Positions 6,628-15,136 of a stretch of 26,100 nt of DNA are shown here, piece after piece; positions within the stretch are counted from its first letter, which is position 1, and every line of letters begins with the position of its first letter. The notes under the pieces were generated by a model. It did no database searches, was not told the origin of the DNA, and saw nothing but the letters and a program-made list of their open reading frames with translations. The position numbers were made by a program, and so were the translations under genes. The stretch spans positions 1 to 26,100 of the forward strand of contig CAVKQI010000021.1 of NCBI GenBank assembly GCA_963658405.1, read 5' to 3'. This stretch comes from CAG-791 sp963658405. GTDB lineage: Bacteria; Bacillota; Clostridia; Lachnospirales; Lachnospiraceae.

Positions 6628-8931
6628 TTACATCTTTCCGTTCATGGAAAGAGCGATCCGCTTCTTGGCCTGGTCCACACTGACTACGGTGACATCCACC
6701 ACGTCTCCCACATGGACCACTTCCAGCGGGCTCTTTATGAAGCGGTCGGAGAGTCTGGAAATATGCACCAGACCGTCCTGGTGCACGCCGATATCCACAA
6801 AGGCGCCGAAATCCACGATATTGCGCACCGTGCCCTTCAGCTTCATGCCAGGGGTCAGATCCTCCATGGCCAGCACATCGCTGCGCAGGATGGGCGCCGG
6901 CATGTCCTCTCTGGGATCTCTGGCGGGCTTTTCCAATTCCTTCAGGATGTCTTCCAGGGTGATCTCACCGATGCCCAGGCTCTCAGCGGTCTGCTTTTTA
7001 TTTTTAACGAGTTTACCCACGCCCCGAAGCGCGGCTGTATCGTCCATGGAAATCTGCAGCTCTTTAAGGAGCTTTTCCACGGCCGGATAGGATTCCGGGT
7101 GGACGCTGGTGGCATCCAGGGGATTCTTGCCGCCGCTTATCCGCAGGAAGCCTGCGCACTGTTCAAAGGCCTTCGGCCCGAGCTTCGGCACCTTTTTGAG
7201 CTGGGCGCGGCTGGTAAAGCGTCCGTTTTCCTCCCGGTAGGAGACGATATTTTTAGCCAGCGTCTGGGAAATGCCGGAAATATAGGACAGCAAGGAGAAG
7301 GAAGCGGTATTTAAGTCTACGCCCACTCTGTTTACACAGTCCTCTACCACGCCGCCCAGGGCCTCGTCCAGCTTTTTCTGGTTCATGTCATGCTGGTACT
7401 GTCCCACGCCGATGGACTTGGGATCGATCTTTACCAGCTCCGCCAGTGGATCCTGCAGCCGTCTGGCGATGGAGGCCGCACTGCGCTGTCCCACATCAAA
7501 AGTGGGGAACTCCTCGGTGGCCAGCTTGCTGGCACTGTAGACAGAGGCTCCCGCCTCATTGACGATCACATACTGCAGGGGCTGCTTTAACTCATGGAAC
7601 AGCTCCACGATGATCTGCTCGGACTCCCGGGAAGCCGTGCCGTTGCCCACGCTGAAGATGGTGATGTGGTACTTCTCGATCAGCTTCTTTAATTCGGCCT
7701 TGGCCTCTGCCACCTTATTCTGGGGTGCGGTGGGATAGATCACCTTGGTATCCAGCACCTTGCCGGTGGGATCCACCACGGCCAGCTTGCAGCCGGTGCG
7801 GAAGGCGGGATCCCATCCCAGCACCGTCTTTCCCGCGATAGGGGGCTGCATCAGCAGCTGCTCCAGATTCTTGCGAAAGACCAGGATGGCGCCGTCCTCT
7901 GCATTTTCCGTCAGCTGGCTGCGGATCTCCCGCTCGATGGACGGGGCGATGAGTCGGTCATAGCTGTCCGCTGCGACCTCCCGGAGAATGGGCGCCGTGA
8001 ATTCGTTTTCCTTCACATGGAAGCCGCTGCCGCCGGTGATCTCTCTGCGGATCACCTGACTCTCCAGCCATTTGAGGATCTCCTCCCTGGGGGCATTGAT
8101 CTTTACGGTGAGGCATTTCTCATCCTCGCCCCGGTTGATGGCCAGGATCCGGTAGCCGGGGATCTTTGCCACCTGCTCCTCAAAGTCAAAGTACATCTCA
8201 TAGACTTTGCGGCGCTCTGCGGTCTTTGCCTCCGCTGCCTTGGCTGCCGCCTTAGATGCGGGCTTCTTTGCTTTTCCGGCGGCCTCGTCGATTTCTTCTG
8301 CCTGCGCCGCCTTATTCTGCTCTTTACTTTCCAGCGCCGCCTTGGTTTCCTTTGTGGCGGCCGTGGTGATCAGACCCTGCTTCCAGGTCATTTCTCTGAT
8401 CTCGGTGCGGTAGGCTGCCTCATCGGAGATCTGCTCTGCCAGAATATCCTTCGCGCCGGCCAGAGCATCCTCCGGGCTCTCCACGCCCTTTTCCGCATCC
8501 ACGTAGGCGGCGGCTGCCTCCAGGATCGGCGCCTTCGCATGCTGCTCCATGATCAGGTCCGCCAGGCCCTGCAGGCCCTTTTCTCTGGCAATGCCGGCTC
8601 TGGTCCGGCGCTTCTGCTTGTAAGGGCGATAGAGATCCTCCACCGCCACCAGTGTCTGTGCTGCCTCGATCTGGCTGCGCAGCTCGGCCGTGAGCTTTCC
8701 CTGTTCCTCGATGCTCGCCAGCACGGAGTCCTTCTTTTCCTCCAGTCCCCGCAGGTAGTTAAGTCTCTCCGATAAGGTACGCAGCTGCTCATCATTTAAA
8801 GAGCCGGTGGCTTCCTTTCGGTATCTGGCAATAAAGGGGATGGTATTTCCCTCGTCGATGAGCTTCACGGCGGCTTCCACCTGGGAATGCTTAACGCCCA
8901 GCTCCTGTGTGATTACTTTTATTATATCCAT
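6628..8931 (-). CDS. tex: Tex-family RNA-binding transcription accessory protein
   Basis: 767 residues, typical for Tex, a cytoplasmic nucleic-acid-binding protein affecting transcription and expression of various genes. Domains in order: N-terminal Tex helical region (MDIIKVITQELGVK, with TIPFIARYRKEATGSL at about 30-44), a YqgF/RNase H-like fold (GWDPAFRTGCKLAVVDPTG), tandem helix-hairpin-helix motifs (SGISQTLAKNIVSYREENG, LGPKAFEQCAGFLRI) and a C-terminal S1 domain (LKGTVRNIVDFGAFVDIG, DGLVHISRLSDRF). Residues about 193-240 form an Ala/Lys/Glu-rich low-complexity insertion (AKKPASKAAAKAAEAK) before YEMYFDFEE. The start is supported by GGAG about 10 nt upstream. It follows the ABC operon but is separated from it by a terminator. 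Confidence 0.96.
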   Translation of the reverse strand: MDIIKVITQELGVKHSQVEAAVKLIDEGNTIPFIARYRKEATGSLNDEQLRTLSERLNYLRGLEEKKDSVLASIEEQGKLTAELRSQIEAAQTLVAVEDLYRPYKQKRRTRAGIAREKGLQGLADLIMEQHAKAPILEAAAAYVDAEKGVESPEDALAGAKDILAEQISDEAAYRTEIREMTWKQGLITTAATKETKAALESKEQNKAAQAEEIDEAAGKAKKPASKAAAKAAEAKTAERRKVYEMYFDFEEQVAKIPGYRILAINRGEDEKCLTVKINAPREEILKWLESQVIRREITGGSGFHVKENEFTAPILREVAADSYDRLIAPSIEREIRSQLTENAEDGAILVFRKNLEQLLMQPPIAGKTVLGWDPAFRTGCKLAVVDPTGKVLDTKVIYPTAPQNKVAEAKAELKKLIEKYHITIFSVGNGTASRESEQIIVELFHELKQPLQYVIVNEAGASVYSASKLATEEFPTFDVGQRSAASIARRLQDPLAELVKIDPKSIGVGQYQHDMNQKKLDEALGGVVEDCVNRVGVDLNTASFSLLSYISGISQTLAKNIVSYREENGRFTSRAQLKKVPKLGPKAFEQCAGFLRISGGKNPLDATSVHPESYPAVEKLLKELQISMDDTAALRGVGKLVKNKKQTAESLGIGEITLEDILKELEKPARDPREDMPAPILRSDVLAMEDLTPGMKLKGTVRNIVDFGAFVDIGVHQDGLVHISRLSDRFIKSPLEVVHVGDVVDVTVVSVDQAKKRIALSMNGKM

Positions 8932-8963
8932 GCTTACTTTTCTCCGATATGGTTGTGCAACTC

Positions 8964-8989
8964 AAAAGAACGCCCTTCGGCGTTCTTTT
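8964..8989. terminator. Rho-independent terminator between the ABC exporter genes and tex
   Basis: An 11-bp perfect stem, AAAAGAACGCC / GGCGTTCTTTT, with a 4-nt loop. Read on the minus strand it follows the ABC stop codon at 9003 and ends in a stem-borne UUCUUUU. On the plus strand it is followed by GCTGTTTTTTT. It should insulate tex from the efflux genes. Confidence 0.85.
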
Positions 8990-9002
8990 GCTGTTTTTTT
9001 GA

Positions 9003-10754
9003 TCAATGTTCAAACTGTGCATTGTACAGTCTGCTGTAGAATCCGCCCTTGGCCAGCAGCTCGTCATGGCTGCCCTGCTCCATGATGTGGCCTTCGTTCA
9101 TGACGATGATCACATCCGCATTGCGGATGGTGGAAAGGCGGTGCGCCACGATAAAGCTCGTCCTGCCCTGCATCATCTTATTAAAGGCCTCCTGGATCTG
9201 CAGCTCCGTGCGGGTGTCGATGCTGGAGGTAGCCTCATCCAGGATCAGCATGGGCGGCAGGCAGAGCATGACTCTGGTGATGCACAGCAGCTGCTTCTGT
9301 CCCTGGCTGACGCTGTCGTCATTTAATACGGTATCGAAGCCCTGGGGCAGACGGCGTATGAATTCGTAGCTGTGGGCTTCCTTTGCCGCCTGCAGGATCT
9401 CCTCCTCGGTGGCATCGGGCTTGCCGATGGTGATATTCTCCCGGACCGTGGCATTTTTCAGCCAGGTCTCCTGCAGCACCATGCCGTAATTGGCCCGCAG
9501 GGAATGTCTCGTCACATCGTAGATATTGGTGCCGTCTACCCGGATCTGTCCGCTGTCCGCATCATAGAAGCGCATGAGCAGGTTGATCAGGGTGGTCTTG
9601 CCGCAGCCGGTAGGACCTACGATGGCGATGCGCATGCCGGGCTTTGCCTCGATGGAGAAATCCTCGATGAGCTTCCGGCTCTTGTCATAGCTGAAATAAA
9701 CATGCTCGATGGAAACGTCGCCCTCTGCCGCCGGCAGCTCGCCCGGGGCATCCGGTGTCTGGGGCTCTTCCTCGATGAGCTCGAATACACGGGCTGCGCA
9801 GGCCAGTGCGTTCTGCAGCTCGGTGATGACGCTGCTGATGTCATTAAAGGGCTTAGTATACTGATTGGCGTAGCTGAGGAGTACGCTCAATCCGCCTACC
9901 GTCAGGCCGCCGCCGATGACGAATAGCGCACCCACCAGGGCCACAGCCGCATAGATCAGGCTGTTGACACAGCGGGTGGCCGGATTGGTGATGCTGCTGT
10001 AAAAGACTGCCCGGAGGCTGTACTTTTCCAGGTCCTGGTTGATGGCGGCAAAGCGCTCTCTGGCTCTTTCCTCATAGCCGAAGGCCTTCACGACCTTCTG
10101 GTTGCCTACCATCTCCTCGGTCAGGGCCGTCTGCTTTCCTCTGGTCTCACTCTGTACCTTGAACATGCTGTAGGTGCGGTTGGCAATGAACTTGGCCACC
10201 ATAAAGCTGATGGGGGTCAGCACCACCACCAGCAGGGTGATCGGGATGCTCTTGGAGAGCATGAATACCAGCGTAGCCACGATGGTCACTACGCCGGTGA
10301 AGAGCTGCGTAAAGCCCATGAGCAGACCGTCGCTGAACTGGTCTACATCGGCGATGACGCGGCTTACGATATCGCCGGTGCTGTGGGCATCCAGGTAGGA
10401 GAGAGGCAGGATCTGCATTCTCCGGAAGGCCTTCGCCCGGATGTCCCGGACGATGTGGTAGGTGATCCGGTTATTGACCGTATTCATCACCCACTGCATC
10501 ACCGCCGTCAGGATCACCAGCACCGCGATGCGTCTCATGTAAGAAGAGATCAGTACAAAATCCACCTGTCCTGCCGCTATGATGCCGTCGATGGCATCGC
10601 CGAAGAGGATGGGCACATACAGGGTCAGGATCACCGTGGCCGCTGCCAGCACCACGGAGATAAAGAGCAGGATCTTGTAGTTGCCGATATATTTCATGAC
10701 CTTCTGCAGCGTCTGCATGCTGCCGGCTCTGTCTGTCTTTTTATTCGCTTTCAT
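9003..10754 (-). CDS. ABC multidrug-type exporter half-transporter, subunit with degenerate signature
   Basis: 583 residues: six membrane helices in the first ~320 residues (type IV exporter fold, FGDAIDGIIA near 51-60) then a nucleotide-binding domain. Walker A is GPTGCGKT (380-387), Walker B MLILDE with catalytic E507, H-loop histidine H538 (IVAHRLSTI). The signature is VSQGQ (482-486) in place of LSGGQ. Together with the partner gene, whose Walker B and H-loop are altered, this predicts one canonical and one degenerate ATP site, as known for TM287/288- and BmrCD-type heterodimers. The ATG overlaps the upstream gene's TGA by one base, so translational coupling is likely. The substrate cannot be told. 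Confidence 0.94.
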   Translation of the reverse strand: MKANKKTDRAGSMQTLQKVMKYIGNYKILLFISVVLAAATVILTLYVPILFGDAIDGIIAAGQVDFVLISSYMRRIAVLVILTAVMQWVMNTVNNRITYHIVRDIRAKAFRRMQILPLSYLDAHSTGDIVSRVIADVDQFSDGLLMGFTQLFTGVVTIVATLVFMLSKSIPITLLVVVLTPISFMVAKFIANRTYSMFKVQSETRGKQTALTEEMVGNQKVVKAFGYEERARERFAAINQDLEKYSLRAVFYSSITNPATRCVNSLIYAAVALVGALFVIGGGLTVGGLSVLLSYANQYTKPFNDISSVITELQNALACAARVFELIEEEPQTPDAPGELPAAEGDVSIEHVYFSYDKSRKLIEDFSIEAKPGMRIAIVGPTGCGKTTLINLLMRFYDADSGQIRVDGTNIYDVTRHSLRANYGMVLQETWLKNATVRENITIGKPDATEEEILQAAKEAHSYEFIRRLPQGFDTVLNDDSVSQGQKQLLCITRVMLCLPPMLILDEATSSIDTRTELQIQEAFNKMMQGRTSFIVAHRLSTIRNADVIIVMNEGHIMEQGSHDELLAKGGFYSRLYNAQFEH

Positions 10755-12526
10755 CAGCCCTGCACCGCCTTTCCCTGTGCCGGTCTCTCATCCGGATACT
10801 GTGAATAGTAGATTTCCTGATAAATGCCGCAGCTCTTTAAAAGCTCCTCGTGGGTGCCGCTGCCTGCCAGATGGCCGTCATCCAGCACCAGGATCAGGTC
10901 TGCATAGCGGATGCTGGAAGTACGCTGTGAGACGATAAAGACAGTGGTCTCTCCCTCCATCTCCCGGATTGCCCGGCGAAGGGCTGCATCCGTGGCAAAG
11001 TCAAGGGCACTCGCGGAGTCATCCAGGATCAGGATCTCCGGCTTTTTCACCAGTGCTCTGGCGATGGTCAGACGCTGGCGCTGACCGCCGGAGAGGTTGC
11101 GTCCGTTCTGCTCCAGCGCAAAGTCAAGCTGTCCTTCCTTGCCCTCTACCACTTCTTTGGCCTGGGCTACGGTCAGTGCCTGCCAGATCTCCTCATCGGT
11201 GGCCCGCTCATTGCCCCACTTCATGTTATCCCGGATGGTTCCCTCGAAAAGCACGGCCTTCTGGGGCACCACGCCGATCCTTGCGATCAGCTCTCCCACT
11301 GCATATTCCTTTACATTTCTGCCCTCTGCTTCCACGGATCCCTCTTCCGGATCATAGAAGCGGGGGATCAGGTTCACCAGGCTGGACTTACCGCTGCCGG
11401 TACCGCCGATGACGCCGATGGTCTGTCCTCTCTTCGCCTGGAAGCTGATGTCTGTCAGGGAAGGGGCACCTGCGCCCGCATAGGTAAAGGTGACATCCTT
11501 GAAGGCGACGGCGATGTCTCCGCTGTTTTCCTTATTCGCAGCGGATGCCTTTCCATCCTCTGCTGCCGGATAGCTCATGCCGGGCTCTACGTCCAGGATC
11601 TTTTCCACACGGCCGGCGCAGGCCAGGGCCTTGGTGATGGAGATGATGAGGTTAGCCAGCTTTACCAGCTCTACCAGGATCTGGGCCATGTAATTGTACA
11701 GGGCCACCACCTGACCCTGGGTCAGGTTCCCCATATCCACCTGCAGGGCACCCTGCTGGATCAGGGCGATGGTAGCCAGGTTGATGATGATATAGGTCAC
11801 AGGATTCATCAGGGCGGAGAAGCGTCCCACGAATTTCTGCATGGAGGTCAGTGCCTCGTTTTTCTCATCGAAGGAGGTGATCTCGCTCTGCTCCTTATTG
11901 AAGGCTCTGATCACGCGGACACCGGTGAGGTTCTCTCTGGTGGAACCCAGTACCCGGTCCAGTCCCGCCTGTACCTTTTTAAACAGGGGAATGCTGATGA
12001 GCATGATGCCGAAGACCACCACACACAGCAGCGGAATGGCCACGACAAAGACCAGCGCGCACTTCACGTCGATGGTAAAGGCCATGATCATGGCGCCGAA
12101 GACGATGAAGGGGCTGCGAAGCAGAAGGCGCAGCGTCAGGTTCAGACCGTTCTGGACCTGGTTGATATCGCTGGTCATTCTGGTGATCAGGGTATTGGTG
12201 CCCAGGGTATCCAGCTCCGCAAAGGAGAGCTTTTCGATGTGGTCAAAGAGCGCCTGGCGCAGTCTGGCCGCAAAGCCTACGCTCGCCTTGGCCGCAAAGT
12301 ACTGAGCGGTGATGCTGCAGGTCAGGCCGATGGCTGCCAGCAGGATCAGAAGGCCGCAGTGCTGATAGATGTAGCCCTTGTTGTTTCCGGCGATTCCCTT
12401 GTCGATGATGGCTGCCACCACCAGCGGCACGAACAGGTCAAAGAGTGCTTCCAGCATCTTAAACAAGGGTGCCAGAACGCTTTCCTTCCTGAAATCGTGC
12501 AGATAAACAGTTAACTTGCTTTTCAT
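10754..12526 (-). CDS. ABC multidrug-type exporter half-transporter, subunit with degenerate catalytic residues
   Basis: 590 residues: six membrane helices (about 15-310) followed by an ATPase domain. Walker A is GGTGSGKS (374-381) and the signature LSGGQ (478-482) is intact. However, Walker B reads ILILDD, with D503 where the catalytic glutamate should be, and the H-loop carries Q534 (IVSQRTSSI) instead of histidine. These are the expected losses in the non-catalytic site of heterodimeric exporters, complementary to the VSQGQ signature in the downstream partner (stop/start overlap TGATG). A linker at about 318-335 is low in complexity. The start is preceded by GGGGAC. The MATE gene ends 75 nt upstream; joint transcription is possible but no terminator or clear promoter is visible between them. 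Confidence 0.94.
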   Translation of the reverse strand: MKSKLTVYLHDFRKESVLAPLFKMLEALFDLFVPLVVAAIIDKGIAGNNKGYIYQHCGLLILLAAIGLTCSITAQYFAAKASVGFAARLRQALFDHIEKLSFAELDTLGTNTLITRMTSDINQVQNGLNLTLRLLLRSPFIVFGAMIMAFTIDVKCALVFVVAIPLLCVVVFGIMLISIPLFKKVQAGLDRVLGSTRENLTGVRVIRAFNKEQSEITSFDEKNEALTSMQKFVGRFSALMNPVTYIIINLATIALIQQGALQVDMGNLTQGQVVALYNYMAQILVELVKLANLIISITKALACAGRVEKILDVEPGMSYPAAEDGKASAANKENSGDIAVAFKDVTFTYAGAGAPSLTDISFQAKRGQTIGVIGGTGSGKSSLVNLIPRFYDPEEGSVEAEGRNVKEYAVGELIARIGVVPQKAVLFEGTIRDNMKWGNERATDEEIWQALTVAQAKEVVEGKEGQLDFALEQNGRNLSGGQRQRLTIARALVKKPEILILDDSASALDFATDAALRRAIREMEGETTVFIVSQRTSSIRYADLILVLDDGHLAGSGTHEELLKSCGIYQEIYYSQYPDERPAQGKAVQG

Positions 12527-12601
12527 GTCTTGTCCCCACTTTTGTATTTTGTCAGATGAACGTAATTTCTATATAGGCATACGGATGCCATCCCGGCTGC
12601 T

Positions 12602-13972
12602 TTACTGCCCTGCCTTATTGCCCTGCTTTTCCTTCATGCGGTTTAACTCCGGCCAGACGGTGGCGAGCATGGTGATGAAGCAGGCCAGGCCGCCGATGAC
12701 ATTGGAGATGGGCTCGGCCATAAAGACGCCGTCCGTACCCATGCCGAAGGCATAGGGCAGCAGGAAGGTCAGCGGCACCACCAGGATGGCCTTTCGCAGA
12801 AGGCTGAAGAAGATGGCGTGATTTTTCTTGTTCAATGCCTTAAAGACCGTCTGTCCCGCATACTGCAGGGACTGGAAGATAAAGGCATAGAAATAGATAT
12901 GCAGCGCCGGTGCCGCCGCAGTGACCAGTGCCTCATCCTGGGTGAAGATCCGGATGAACATGGGCGCATTCCACATGATCAGTCCCCAGATCAGGGCGGT
13001 ATAGGGAACGGTCAGGGTCATCATAAAGCAGATTGCCTTCTTGACGCTCTCCGGTCTGCCGGCTCCATAGTAGTAGCTGATGGAGGGCGAGGAGCCTTCG
13101 GTGATGGCCTGGGCCGGCGTATCCAGGATCTGGCGCACGGAATTCACCGTGGTCATGACGGATACGTAGAGGGTGCCGCCGCAGCGCAGCAGCACGTGGT
13201 TGCAGGAAAGGGAAACCAGCGCATTGGTGACCTGCATGATAAAGGGCGAAAGACCCAGGCTGATGATCTCTCCCGCCCAGGGCAGTGCAGGTTTCAGATC
13301 AATGCGGAATTCATTGCGCCCGCTCCAGAGAAACCAGCACACAAAGAGCATGGATAATAGCTGCGAGATCACCGTCGCCACTGCTGCGCCCTGCACGCCC
13401 ATGCCCAGGATGAAGATAAAGACGGGATCCAGCACCAGATTGGCCACCGCGCCCAGAAGCACGGTGCACATACCCAGAGAGGAATAGCCCTCTGCGTTGA
13501 TATAGGGGTTGATGCCGGTGCTGACCATGGAAAAGACGGTGCCCAGCACATAGATCTGCAGATAGGGCAGCGCGTAGGTCATCTCTTCCTTCGAGGCGCC
13601 AAAGACCGACAGGGTGGGCGCCGCCAGCACTTCAAAGAATACCAGCAGCAGGATGCCCGTCAGCACCAGCAGCTTAAAGGCAGTACTCAGGATCTGCCTG
13701 GCCTTTTCCCGGTTGCCTCTTCCCAGCTCGATGGAAAAAAGCGGGGAGCCGCCCATGCCGAACATGTTGGTAAAGCCGGTGATCAGGATGATCACGGGAA
13801 AGCAAAGTCCCACCGCGCCCAGCGCCTCTGTGCCCACTTCGGGGATACGGCCGATGTAAATCCGATCCACGATATTGTATAAAAGACTCAATACCTGGGC
13901 GATCAGCATGGGAAACGCTGTGGACAGGATATTCTGTACGATTTTTCCGTTTCCGAATTCTACTTTTTTCAT
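12602..13972 (-). CDS. MATE-family efflux transporter
   Basis: 456 residues with about 12 hydrophobic helices in two halves, the normal size for MATE (MOP superfamily) proteins, which export drugs or metabolites using a Na+ or H+ gradient. Recognisable elements include NILSTAFPMLIAQVLSLLYN at the N-terminus, RIYIGRIPEVGTEALGAVGL following it, and the matching second-half sequence ITEGSSPSISYYYGAG. The start at 13972 (MKKVEFGNGK) is preferred because GGGAG lies about 9 nt upstream; the in-frame ATG at 14002 has no properly spaced ribosome binding site. It lies between the dipeptidase gene and the ABC exporter pair, all on the minus strand, making a small efflux cluster. The substrate is unknown. 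Confidence 0.93.
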   Translation of the reverse strand: MKKVEFGNGKIVQNILSTAFPMLIAQVLSLLYNIVDRIYIGRIPEVGTEALGAVGLCFPVIILITGFTNMFGMGGSPLFSIELGRGNREKARQILSTAFKLLVLTGILLLVFFEVLAAPTLSVFGASKEEMTYALPYLQIYVLGTVFSMVSTGINPYINAEGYSSLGMCTVLLGAVANLVLDPVFIFILGMGVQGAAVATVISQLLSMLFVCWFLWSGRNEFRIDLKPALPWAGEIISLGLSPFIMQVTNALVSLSCNHVLLRCGGTLYVSVMTTVNSVRQILDTPAQAITEGSSPSISYYYGAGRPESVKKAICFMMTLTVPYTALIWGLIMWNAPMFIRIFTQDEALVTAAAPALHIYFYAFIFQSLQYAGQTVFKALNKKNHAIFFSLLRKAILVVPLTFLLPYAFGMGTDGVFMAEPISNVIGGLACFITMLATVWPELNRMKEKQGNKAGQ

Positions 13973-14131
13973 ATAGCCTGTCTCCCTGCAGCCTTCTGCC
14001 ATATCCTGTGTTTATCCCAGACAGAATAGCAGCAGGCAGGTCCTTCGGCTTTTTCTCTTTTGTCTTCACAAGGATTTCTCCCTGTCCATTCGGCAACTGT
14101 TTGCACCGTTGCGCAGAAGCCCTGTGATCTC

Positions 14132-15121
14132 CTACTTCAGCACGTCCCTAAAAACCCGCAGGGCATTGCCGGAGAAGACTTTTTCGATCTCACTAGCTTT
14201 AAAGCCGCGGCGCTCCATAGCCTGGGCCAGCAGGGGAAGTCTGTCTGCGCCGGTCAATTCGCAGGGCTCCTCAAAGCCGTCAAAGTCGCTGCCCAGGGCC
14301 ACTGCCTCTATGCCCGCCAGATTGCGGATATACGCCATGTGCTCTGCCATTCTGTCAACACGTGCTATTGTAGCACCTTCTTCCAGAAAATCCACCAGGT
14401 AATTGATGCCGATGACGCCGCCCTTTTCGCCGATGCGGCGCAGGTTTTCATCGGTCAGATTCCGCAGGTGGTGGCAGAGTGCTCTGGCATTGGAGTGGCT
14501 GGCGATCACCGGCCCCTTCGTCATATCCAGCACATCCCGGATGCCGGCGTCATTTAAATGGGACAGATCGATGATCACGCCCAGGCGCTCCATCTCCTCC
14601 ACAAAACAGCGGCCCGTATCCGTCAGGCCGTGGACCGTATCCGGGATAGGACGCACCCCCGGGGCGAATTCCGGATTGGGATAGCCCAGCTCATTGGGGA
14701 AATTCCAGGTCAGGGTGGACATTCTCACGCCTTTTTCATAGAGGGTGTAGAGATTTTCCATTTTCCCCTCATAGACAGCACCCTCCTCCACGGTCATCAT
14801 GGCAGAGAGGATGCCTGCCTTTGCATTTTCCTCTATTTCCCGGGCGCTCGTCACCTTCCGGATCTGCGCCGGATATTTTCCGATCTCCTGTCTCCAGAAG
14901 TCGGACAGGCGGTCCACATGGTCAAAGGGCTCCTCCCCATGCTCCCGCAGGGTCCCTAGATTGGTAAAAAGAGAAAAGCACTGACACCAATATCCCCCGG
15001 CTTTCATCTTTTCCAGATCGATCATCCCGGAACGAGAAAGAAGGGAAATTTCTTTCCCTTCTTCCTTCTCAGCATACATATTGGGGATGGTGTCACAGTG
15101 CAGGTCAATGACTGCATACAT
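14132..15121 (-). CDS. Membrane dipeptidase family (peptidase M19)
   Basis: 329 residues, a full-length M19 metallo-dipeptidase that would hydrolyse dipeptides using a binuclear zinc site. Metal ligand motifs: H8-x-D10 (DLHCDT), the bridging glutamate at 112-113 (MTVEEG), H188 (IIDLSH) and H209 (IASHSNARAL), followed by LGSDFDG, a conserved family loop. There is no signal peptide, so it is probably cytoplasmic despite the family name. The start has AAGGAGGAG about 8 nt upstream, overlapping the region just after the pncB stop codon. With only 15 nt between the genes the two form an operon with pncB first. Why a dipeptidase is paired with NAD salvage is not obvious from the sequence. Confidence 0.93.
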   Translation of the reverse strand: MYAVIDLHCDTIPNMYAEKEEGKEISLLSRSGMIDLEKMKAGGYWCQCFSLFTNLGTLREHGEEPFDHVDRLSDFWRQEIGKYPAQIRKVTSAREIEENAKAGILSAMMTVEEGAVYEGKMENLYTLYEKGVRMSTLTWNFPNELGYPNPEFAPGVRPIPDTVHGLTDTGRCFVEEMERLGVIIDLSHLNDAGIRDVLDMTKGPVIASHSNARALCHHLRNLTDENLRRIGEKGGVIGINYLVDFLEEGATIARVDRMAEHMAYIRNLAGIEAVALGSDFDGFEEPCELTGADRLPLLAQAMERRGFKASEIEKVFSGNALRVFRDVLK

Positions 15122-15136
15122 GTGTCTTGCTCCTCC

